This document shows positions 49,270-56,226 of a stretch of DNA of 64,000 nucleotides, one piece after another. The position numbers were made by a program, and so were the translations under genes. Under the pieces are notes generated by a model. The model made no database searches and was not told where the DNA came from. It saw only the letters and a program-made list of their open reading frames with translations. The DNA comes from DATHTK01 sp035463295 (lineage in GTDB: Bacteria > Actinomycetota > Rubrobacteria > Rubrobacterales > Rubrobacteraceae): positions 1-64,000 of the forward strand of contig DATHTK010000114.1 in assembly GCA_035463295.1 (NCBI GenBank), given 5' to 3'. Each line of letters begins with the position of its first letter. Positions within the stretch are counted from its first letter, which is position 1.

Positions 49270-51018
49270 TCATCGGACCGCCTCCGAGATCTCCGACAGC
49301 AGCCTTCGGTGCACTTCCACGTTCTCCTCGCGGTCTGTCTGGACCTCGATCAGTGACGGCCCGTTCCGGTTACAGGCCGCGCGGTACGTCTCCATGAACT
49401 CCGTCGCCGAGGAAGGACGCTCGTAGCGGAGGCCGAACGTCGCCGCCGCGTGCTCGAAGCTCACGCCGTGCGGCGTGCCGAAGTACGGCTCGAAGAATTC
49501 CCCGTGCCGCGCGACGGGCAGGAAAGAGAAGATCGCGCCGCCGTCGTTGTTGAGGACGACCAGCACCACCGGCAGGCCGCGCAGCAGCGCGAGCGAGTTC
49601 AGGTCGTGCAGTAGCGCGAGGTCCCCCACAAGCAGCGTTACGGGCCTCCCCAGGCCCCGCGCGAAACCGGCGGCGGTGGCGACGGTGCCGTCTATGCCGC
49701 TCGCGCCGCGGTTGGCGGCGACGGGGGCGGAGGTTCCGTCCGCGGCCGCAAAGGTGTCCAGGTCCCGGATCGGCATGCTGCTCGCGACGCAGAGGCCGCG
49801 CCCCCCGGAGAGGTGGCGCGAGATCAGTCGCGCCACCAGCGGCTCGTTGAGCTCGTTCCCTACCAGGACCCGGTCCAGCGCGACATCGACCCTCTCTGAC
49901 GCTCCACGCCAGTCCTCCTTCCAGAGAGCGTCGCCGCCGGTACGGTGCTCTCCGGCGGCCTCCGCGAGAGCACCACAGAACCGGACGATGCCTGCCTCGA
50001 GGCTGTGCGTCACCAGGTGGCCCGGGTCCATGCGGGAGGGGTTCTCGCGCACGACGACGTAGGGGTTGGGGCGGCTCACCGCGATAAACTGCTCGAGCCG
50101 CTTGCTGAGAGCGCGGCCCCCGACGTGGAGCACGGCTTCCGGTGTGTGCGCTTCCCTGAACGGTTCGCCCGCCAGCAGCGCGTCGTAATAGGGCGCGAGG
50201 CCCTTCGAGCGCGCACCGAGACGAACCTGCGAGCTCACGTCCGGCAGCAGCGGCCAGCCCAGAGCGTCCGCCAGCCGCGCCACGGCCTCGCCCTGCTCCC
50301 GGGAGCGGAGACGGCCGGCGACGACGAGACCGCGCTCGATGTCTCGTAACTCCCTCCAGATACGGTCCACCTCCGCGGCGCCAACCGTCGGCTCCGTAGC
50401 AGCGTAGCGGGTGTACGGCTCCGCGCTCTCTCGCCAGCGGTCGGGGAGATCTGAGTCGAGCTCTTCAGCAGGTTCGGGCAGAAAGGGCTCGCGGAACATG
50501 AGGTTGAGGTGGACGGGTCCGCTCGGAGCGCGGCGGGCGCGGTAGACGGCCTGATCTACGGTCGTGAGGACCATCGCCGGGTCCACTGTCGGGTCGGGAG
50601 CGGGGAGGTCGAAGCTCCAGCGGGGGTAGCCGCCGAAGATGTTCGGCTGGAGGACGGTCTGGTTGGCGCCGGTCTCGCGGAGCTCCGGGGGACGATCGGC
50701 GGTTAGCAGGATCATGGGCACGTTGTCCGTAGCGGCCTCGACGACGGCGGGGAAGCCGTTGGCGACGGCGGTGCCGGAGGTCGTGATCCAGGCCGCAGGC
50801 CGCCCGGTAGCCCGTGCGTAGCCCAGAGCGGCGAAGGCCGTGCCGCGCTCGTCGAAGTGGACGAGGCTCTTCGCCCTCACGTGCGCGGCGAGCGCCGCAA
50901 CCAGAGGAGTCGAGCGCGAGCCCGGTGCGACGCAGAAGAAGTCCACGCCGCTCCTTACGAGCTCCTCGACGATCAGGCCGGCCCAGAGGCGGTTAGCGCG
51001 CGCCGTATCCCGGCTCAA
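49270..51018 (-). CDS. menD: SEPHCHC synthase
   Basis: ThDP-dependent addition of 2-oxoglutarate to isochorismate. 582 residues: VAPGSRSTPLVAALAAHVR and HFDERGTAFAALGYARATGR at the N-terminus, the ThDP-binding region GDLALLHDLNSLALLRG and NNDGGAIFSFLPVA at the C-terminus. Start TTG 51018 lies 26 bases inside the end of menF, so translation is coupled. Confidence 0.96.
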   Translation of the reverse strand: MSRDTARANRLWAGLIVEELVRSGVDFFCVAPGSRSTPLVAALAAHVRAKSLVHFDERGTAFAALGYARATGRPAAWITTSGTAVANGFPAVVEAATDNVPMILLTADRPPELRETGANQTVLQPNIFGGYPRWSFDLPAPDPTVDPAMVLTTVDQAVYRARRAPSGPVHLNLMFREPFLPEPAEELDSDLPDRWRESAEPYTRYAATEPTVGAAEVDRIWRELRDIERGLVVAGRLRSREQGEAVARLADALGWPLLPDVSSQVRLGARSKGLAPYYDALLAGEPFREAHTPEAVLHVGGRALSKRLEQFIAVSRPNPYVVVRENPSRMDPGHLVTHSLEAGIVRFCGALAEAAGEHRTGGDALWKEDWRGASERVDVALDRVLVGNELNEPLVARLISRHLSGGRGLCVASSMPIRDLDTFAAADGTSAPVAANRGASGIDGTVATAAGFARGLGRPVTLLVGDLALLHDLNSLALLRGLPVVLVVLNNDGGAIFSFLPVARHGEFFEPYFGTPHGVSFEHAAATFGLRYERPSSATEFMETYRAACNRNGPSLIEVQTDREENVEVHRRLLSEISEAVR

Positions 51019-52498
51019 GCCCGAAGATCCTGGTAAAGTCGCCGATCTTCTGCTCGATCTCCGCCCACTCGCCCTCGGGTACGGAACCGGCGACGATCCC
51101 CGCGCCCGAGTAGAGCGCGAGCGTGCGCCCGCGGACGAGTCCGGAGCGTATCCCCACGGCGAACTCCGAGCCCTCGGCCCCGATCCAACCGACGGGCCCG
51201 GCGTACCACCCGCGGTCGAACGGCTCGCGGTCTCGCACCTCCTCGAGCGCCTCCCTTTTCGGATAACCCCCGACGGCCGGCGTCGGGTGCAGCGCGCGGA
51301 GCACGTCGGCGTCCGTCACGTCCTCGCGCAGCGTCCCGCGCACCCTCGAGACCAGGTGGCGCCGGCTCGCCAGCTTCATCTCGGAGATGTCCTCATCTAC
51401 GTCGAGCTCGTCGCAGAGCGGTCCGAGCGTCTCTTCTATGCTGGTCCTGACGTAGGCGTGCTCGGAGAGGTCTTTCGCGCTTCCGAGCAGCTCATCCCGC
51501 AGATCGGCGTCGTCCGCCTCCGACACGCCGCGTGGCCGGGTTCCGGCGACGGCCTCGCTCTCCACGATGCGTCCCTCGCGTCGGAAGAGACGCTCGGGTG
51601 AAGCCCCGAGAAAGGCGGTCCCCTTCTCCGGCTCGACGTAGTAGTGGAAACAGTCCGGGGTCGCCTCCTCCAAGCGCTCGGCGAGCAGCGTCGCGTCCAC
51701 TTCCGCGGGGAACCCGAGCTCCGCCCGGCGGGCGAGAACCACCTTGCCCAACCGTCCGTCGGCGAAGGCAGAGAGCGCCCCCTCCACGTTGCTCTTCCAC
51801 TCCGGGAAGTCCGGGCTGTCCGCTCGCGCGACCGGGGCCTCTAGCGCACCATCGCTCGCATCGTCGGGGAAGGTCAGGTGTTCGATCTCCTCCAGGATCT
51901 CACCCCGCCTCTCGCCGTCCCGCGGGAGCACGAGGTTGCAGACGAGCGTCGCCGCCGCATCACCCGCGATCAGCTCGAAACGCGGCAACACGAAGCGGTA
52001 GGCGCCGAAGGCCGCCCACCAGGCGTCCGGCTCCCGCGCCGGATCGAAGCGGAGCCCGCCGTAGTAGCGCGCGATAGGGTCCCCGGAGGTGAGAAGCGCC
52101 GCGAGCCGCTTGCGCAGCGCGAGCGCGTCCTCCCCGGTCTCGCCTTCTTGCGAGTCGGCAGCGCCAACGGCCGCCACCCCGAACGCTCCCCCACGCCCGG
52201 ACCAGTACAGCCTGGGGTACTGGAGCTGCTCCCGGAGCCAACGCAGCGGTCTCACGGGGCCTATAGCGACCTCGACGCGCACCACCCGCTCCCCCGGCGG
52301 AGCCGCGGCGGCCTCGACAGCGGCACCCGAGAGTACCCGGCCCACCCTGTCCGCCAGGACCCAGCGGGCCGACCCTTCAGCGGGCGCGCCCGCTCGCGCG
52401 AAGCCCGTCCGTTCCCTGCTCAGCAAAGTTCGTGCTTTCTCGTCATCTCGAAACGTAGTGTAGCAAGGCGAACCGGGCCAGTTAGCGGCTTCGCTCAC
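50993..52498 (-). CDS. menF: Isochorismate synthase
   Basis: Converts chorismate to isochorismate, the entry into menaquinone. 501 residues with a chorismate-binding C-terminal domain: SEAVAGTRPRGVSEADDADL, EHAYVRTSIEETLGPLCDEL, LHPTPAVGGYPKREALE and GWYAGPVGWIGAEGSEFAVG. Adjacent menD excludes a salicylate or anthranilate role. First gene of the men operon, preceded by a hairpin. Confidence 0.94.
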   Translation of the reverse strand: MSEAANWPGSPCYTTFRDDEKARTLLSRERTGFARAGAPAEGSARWVLADRVGRVLSGAAVEAAAAPPGERVVRVEVAIGPVRPLRWLREQLQYPRLYWSGRGGAFGVAAVGAADSQEGETGEDALALRKRLAALLTSGDPIARYYGGLRFDPAREPDAWWAAFGAYRFVLPRFELIAGDAAATLVCNLVLPRDGERRGEILEEIEHLTFPDDASDGALEAPVARADSPDFPEWKSNVEGALSAFADGRLGKVVLARRAELGFPAEVDATLLAERLEEATPDCFHYYVEPEKGTAFLGASPERLFRREGRIVESEAVAGTRPRGVSEADDADLRDELLGSAKDLSEHAYVRTSIEETLGPLCDELDVDEDISEMKLASRRHLVSRVRGTLREDVTDADVLRALHPTPAVGGYPKREALEEVRDREPFDRGWYAGPVGWIGAEGSEFAVGIRSGLVRGRTLALYSGAGIVAGSVPEGEWAEIEQKIGDFTRIFGLEPGYGAR

Positions 52499-52508
52499 AC
52501 TATGCGGT

Positions 52509-52539
52509 GCGCGTAGGGGCGGTTACCGCCCCAACGCGC
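52509..52539 (-). terminator. Hairpin between xylB and menF
   Basis: GCGCGT (52509-52514) pairs with ACGCGC (52534-52539), and inside it GGGGCGGT with ACCGCCCC, with one A-A mismatch between the stems. It lies just downstream of xylB on the minus strand and only 11 bases before the menF start. No T-run. It may end xylB transcription or lie within the men leader. Confidence 0.55.
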
Positions 52540-52547
52540 CCCGCGCC

Positions 52548-54014
52548 TCAACCGTACAACTTCGGGTAGAGCCCCTGGTAGCGGGCGTAGGCCTCGTCGT
52601 AGACCCGGGCCGCCTCGTCGGGCTCCACAGAGTCATCCGGCTCGGGCGCGAGGGAGAGCGTATCCCCGATACTCTGGTAGACACCGGAGGCGATGCCGGC
52701 CAGGAGCGCGGCTCCGCGGGCGGAGGCCACGGGAGCGACGTGCTCTGGCAGCAGCCACAGCGGGCGCCCGAGCACGTTCGCGAGCAGTTGCCGCCAGGGT
52801 CCGCCGGAGGTCCCGCCGGCGCCGCCGCCCGCGAGCCTCAGCTCCGGTACGCGCGGCTCCCTCTCCTCCAGAGCTTCGAGACCCTCCCTGAGCGCGAAGG
52901 CTACGCCCTCGAGCGCAGCGCGCAGCAGGTGGCCGCGGCCGTGATCCAGGCCGAGGCCCGTCCACGCTCCGCGCGCCGAGGGGTCGAACCGCGGCGTCCG
53001 CTCGCCGCTCAGGTACGGAAGAAAGACAACGCCTCCCGCGCCCGGCGGCACCGCAAACGCCTCCTCGTAGACCTCATCCCAGGAGACCCGCAGGACCTTG
53101 CGGGCCCACTCCAGGGCGAGCCCGGCGTTCTGGATCGCCGCCATCGAGTACCAGAGACCGGGCGGCTCCGCCGCTGCCGTCCGGTAGAGGTGTACTCTTT
53201 CGTGAGGGTCAGGCTCGGGCGTATCCCTCGGGGTCACGATCTGGCCCCCGGTTCCGACGGTGAGCTGGACGGCGCCTGGCCCCAGGAGCCCGGTGCCGAC
53301 CATCGCCGCCGCAGTGTCGGCCGCACCCGCCGCGACCGGCACCCCTGCCCGCAGCCCGAGGCTCCCCGCGGCCTCTTCCGTCAACACTCCGGCGGCGTCG
53401 GTTGAGGCGACGATGGGTGCGAGGAGGTCGGCGCGCAAGCCCAGGGCCTCGACCACCGGGTAGGCCCAACCATCCGACAGGAGGTCGTAGAGCAGGGTCG
53501 CTGAGGCGTCGGAGGGCTCGGCCGCCGCCTCCCCCGTGAGGCGCATCCGGATCCAATCCTTCGGCTGCAGAGCCCAGCGCGCGCTGGAGTACACCCCGGC
53601 CTCATGGCCTCGCAGCCACAGGAGGCTCGGTCCGGCCATCCCCACTGCGGGCGGGTTCGCGAGCCCCGCTCTGGCCTCTTCACCGAGCGCCCGGTAGGCA
53701 GCGAGCTCTTCGCCCGAGCGCGCGTCGGCCCACAGGATCGCGGATCGCAACGGACGCCCCGCGCCGTCCGCGAGCACGATGCCGTGCATCTGGCCGGAGA
53801 GCCCGACCGCCGCCACCTGCGCGCCGCGCGGGCCCACTGCAACCCTCGCGGCCTCGGCGGCCGCCTCCCACCACTCCTCGGGAGAGGACTCGGCCCGTCC
53901 CGGGCGGGTCGAACGCACAGGATAGGAGGCCGACGCCTCACCTAGAGTCACGCCGCGTTCGTCGACGAGCAGGGCCTTGACCGAGCCGGTCCCAAGGTCC
54001 AGACCCAAGAACAT
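52548..54014 (-). CDS. xylB: Xylulokinase
   Basis: FGGY-family carbohydrate kinase, 488 residues. It starts FLGLDLGTGSVKALLVDERG; GLSGQMHGIVLADGAGRPL and the FGGY signature-like block VFLPYLSGERTPRFDPSARG are present, and LRLAGGGAGGTSGGPWRQLL is the ATP region. These favour xylulokinase over glycerol kinase. No xylose isomerase or transporter is adjacent, so the substrate is assigned by similarity only. Confidence 0.88.
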   Translation of the reverse strand: MFLGLDLGTGSVKALLVDERGVTLGEASASYPVRSTRPGRAESSPEEWWEAAAEAARVAVGPRGAQVAAVGLSGQMHGIVLADGAGRPLRSAILWADARSGEELAAYRALGEEARAGLANPPAVGMAGPSLLWLRGHEAGVYSSARWALQPKDWIRMRLTGEAAAEPSDASATLLYDLLSDGWAYPVVEALGLRADLLAPIVASTDAAGVLTEEAAGSLGLRAGVPVAAGAADTAAAMVGTGLLGPGAVQLTVGTGGQIVTPRDTPEPDPHERVHLYRTAAAEPPGLWYSMAAIQNAGLALEWARKVLRVSWDEVYEEAFAVPPGAGGVVFLPYLSGERTPRFDPSARGAWTGLGLDHGRGHLLRAALEGVAFALREGLEALEEREPRVPELRLAGGGAGGTSGGPWRQLLANVLGRPLWLLPEHVAPVASARGAALLAGIASGVYQSIGDTLSLAPEPDDSVEPDEAARVYDEAYARYQGLYPKLYG

Positions 54015-54043
54015 CGCGTTCCTCCCCCTCTCGCCCGATCAAC

Positions 54044-54076
54044 TGTAGGGCCGGAGCGGATCGCCCCGGCCCTACA
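54044..54076 (-). terminator. Hairpin between the sortase gene and xylB
   Basis: TGTAGGGCCGG (54044-54054) pairs perfectly over 11 bases with CCGGCCCTACA (54066-54076), loop 11 bases. Placed right after the sortase stop on the minus strand. No U-tract, but the stem is strong. Confidence 0.65.
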
Positions 54077-54105
54077 CGAGAAGACCGTCCTATGAACCCC
54101 GGCCC

Positions 54106-54762
54106 TTACGCCTCCTTTATGTCCTCGAGCTCGGCCCGGATGATGACGCGGTCGGAGTAGTCCGGCAGAGTGCAAGTCTGCAAGGTGACTATGTTCCTGC
54201 CCTCAATCGGCGCGAGCACCGAGAGGTCCGTGGGCTCGACGATGAATTTCTGGAAGACCTTGTAGCTGTACTCACGACCCTCCGAGTCGGTGATGAAAAC
54301 CTCGTCGCCCTTCTTCAGGTCCTCGAGGTCGTAGAAGGCTCTCCAGCTGTTGGTATCCTCGAAGCCGAGGCGATGGCCGGCGATGTAGACGTTCGCCTCC
54401 TCCTCCCACGGGAACCCCGTGTACTTGAGGTGTACCGCAGCGTAGTCGCGGAACAGAACGTCGTCGTTGCCGAGGCCGGTGGGGATCTCGTCGTTCTCGA
54501 TCTCCGCCAGCTTCGGAACGGTGAGCCTCATCATCTCGTCGGCCGGAGGCTCCACAGCGTTCACCGTCTCACCCTCGTCCTCCTGAGAGCCCTGATTCGG
54601 CGCGACCTGCTCGTCCGGGGCCTGAGTGGACTCCCGCTGCCCTCCTCCGCCTCCAGAGTCGTCGGAGGACGACTGCTCGCTCGCGCCACAGGCGGCCAGC
54701 GTCACCACCGCCACCAACGCCGCGAGTATCAGAACCAGTTTCCTCAAGCGCATCTCCATCAC
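54106..54762 (-). CDS. Sortase-family transpeptidase with a lipoprotein signal
   Basis: A 218-residue protein. Residues 1-25 are a lipoprotein signal (VAVVTLAACGAS; Cys becomes the lipid anchor), then an acidic Ser/Gly linker to about 70. The sortase domain runs 80-215: catalytic His in VYIAGHRLGF, Cys in VTLQTCTLPD (TLxTC motif), Arg in DRVIIRAEL. Sortases usually have a membrane helix, so lipid anchoring is unusual. Close to class D/E or F enzymes. No obvious LPXTG substrate is encoded next to it. Confidence 0.88.
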   Translation of the reverse strand: MMEMRLRKLVLILAALVAVVTLAACGASEQSSSDDSGGGGGQRESTQAPDEQVAPNQGSQEDEGETVNAVEPPADEMMRLTVPKLAEIENDEIPTGLGNDDVLFRDYAAVHLKYTGFPWEEEANVYIAGHRLGFEDTNSWRAFYDLEDLKKGDEVFITDSEGREYSYKVFQKFIVEPTDLSVLAPIEGRNIVTLQTCTLPDYSDRVIIRAELEDIKEA

Positions 54763-55281
54763 CTCTGAGTGTCGTGCCGCTGGCCTCCGAGCCTACGGAT
54801 AGATCCTAGCCGCCGAAAATAACAGGCCGGTAACGTTGCGATCAAAGCTTGGTTACACCGGCCACTCTACTCACTGCGCAACGTGCCAACTCGCGCCGGG
54901 GCATATATTAAGGTTTGTTGTAGCAGCTGTAAAGGTCAAATTCTCTCATCCTCCCTGCGCCGTGAGGACCCGGTACCGCAGGTTAGGCTCGTGGGCGAGA
55001 GCCCCGGCGCCGGCGTTTGTGGCAGCGTAGCGCGTGGAATTCGTCCTGTATGCGGTTGGCGGATTGGTCCTGTCGGTCGGATGCGCGCTGGAGGGCCTGC
55101 CCTGCCAGAAAGGGCTCCACATGCAGCGGGAATAGTACCTCGTAAGCCTCCACACGACGTTGCTCTGCCTGGTAGGCGGCGGGGAGGGCCAGCTCGCTCT
55201 GCCGGAACGCCCGGCGGAACTCTTCTGAGTCAGAGAGATAGCAACCGCAGAAGGCCCCGCCAATTATCTGACTCCGAAATC
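54763..55281. other. Intergenic region with a possible decayed minus-strand gene
   Basis: About 520 bases. On the minus strand at 54983-55243 one frame is open and protein-like (SDSEEFRRAFRQSELALPAA, then YQAEQRRVEAYEVLF), ending at TAA. It has no clear start or ribosome binding site and no family match I recognise. The remainder (54763-54980) is AT-richer, with no gene. Confidence 0.35.
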
Positions 55282-55309
55282 TTGATATATCTGAATATAT
55301 GTGTATACT
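55282..55309 (+). promoter_or_regulatory. Vegetative-type promoter of the phasin-like gene
   Basis: TTGATA (55282-55287), 16-base spacer, TATACT (55304-55309), in an A/T-rich island. It predicts a start near 55316 and a 5' leader of about 30 bases before ATG 55346, with GAGGAG as ribosome binding site. Confidence 0.72.
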
Positions 55310-55345
55310 GCATATAGTGGATGACAGCTAACCAATAGAGGAGTA

Positions 55346-55858
55346 ATGAGAGTGGCTACCATAGAGAAGGCGAACAAAGCGGTGGAGGGGCTGGCGAAGA
55401 CGACCGGCGACTCGTACAAGACGGTAGTGGACCATATCATCACCTTGCAGGAGCGGAACATCAGGTTCGCGCAGGGGATCTTCGAGGAGACTGCGGGTGA
55501 GATCCGCTCGCAGGCGGAGAGTAACCGGGTGATGACCCGGGAGCTCGTCGAGCGGACCGAGCGCCAGCGCGACGCCGTGCAGGTCCTCACCCGGGAGACG
55601 GTGGACGCCTACATGGACCTCGTTTACGCCCCCTTCGCCTACTACAGGGAGGGCCTGCGTCTCGTGGAGAACGGGATCAGCGGCGGCGGGTTCCCCATCC
55701 CGGGCTATGACGAGCTGAACGTTGGGGAGATCTCGGGCAGGCTCGACGGCCTTTCTGCGGCCCAGATCCGCGAGTTGCGCGAGTACGAGAAGCGCAACAA
55801 GAACCGCGAGACCCTGATCGAGCAGTTCGACCGCAAGCTCAAGGCCGTCTCCGCTTAA
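55346..55858 (+). CDS. Phasin-like helical protein with C-terminal YDELN...YEKRNKNR motif
   Basis: A 170-residue mainly helical protein. Residues 1-100 resemble granule-associated or coiled-coil phasin-like proteins (LQERNIRFAQGIFEETAGEI, VELVERTERQRDAVQVLT-like stretches). The C-terminal motif YDELNVGEISGRLDGLSAAQ and LREYEKRNKNRETLIEQFDR recurs in actinobacterial proteins; its role is unknown, possibly a small protein- or DNA-contact module. Strong promoter upstream and terminator hairpin downstream suggest high expression. Confidence 0.75.
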   Translation: MRVATIEKANKAVEGLAKTTGDSYKTVVDHIITLQERNIRFAQGIFEETAGEIRSQAESNRVMTRELVERTERQRDAVQVLTRETVDAYMDLVYAPFAYYREGLRLVENGISGGGFPIPGYDELNVGEISGRLDGLSAAQIRELREYEKRNKNRETLIEQFDRKLKAVSA

Positions 55859-55897
55859 AGGAGGCTTCGGCCGTCAGGACTTTACGGGCCGGCAATC

Positions 55898-55929
55898 AGG
55901 AGGGCTGGGGAGTTCTCCCCGGCCCTCCT
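55898..55929 (+). terminator. Intrinsic-type terminator hairpin
   Basis: AGGAGGGCTGGGGA (55898-55911) pairs over 14 bases (one G-T) with TCCCCGGCCCTCCT (55916-55929), loop GTTC, 39 bases after the phasin-like gene and between it and the convergent csbD-like gene. No long T-run. Confidence 0.75.
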
Positions 55930-55972
55930 GTCCGTTCAGCGACTCGTCTTACTGGAACTTGGGACCTTACAG

Positions 55973-56161
55973 CTACTTGAGTAGATCCTTCAGGTGGCCC
56001 TTTTTCTCCTTTATCGTGCCCTTGCGCTGGTCAGCGCGGCCCTCGGACTTCTTGGCTTTGTCGCCGGTAAGGGCCCCTGAGGCCTCTTTGAGGCGGCCCT
56101 TGGCCCTGTCCATCATCCCTTCGTTTCTGTCGTCCCTACCGGTGTTGCTCCGCCTGCCCAT
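55973..56161 (-). CDS. CsbD-family stress protein
   Basis: A 62-residue very charged protein of the CsbD family: MMDRAKGRLKEASGALTGDK and AKKSEGRADQRKGTIKEKKG. CsbD-like proteins are induced by general stress; their activity is unknown. A GAGGAGAG ribosome binding site precedes the ATG. Confidence 0.93.
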   Translation of the reverse strand: MGRRSNTGRDDRNEGMMDRAKGRLKEASGALTGDKAKKSEGRADQRKGTIKEKKGHLKDLLK

Positions 56162-56226
56162 AACTCTCCTCGTCCCCGGGTGCTTTGCTACCCGAGTGCG
56201 TACCCGGCGGGAAAGGGAGCTAAACG

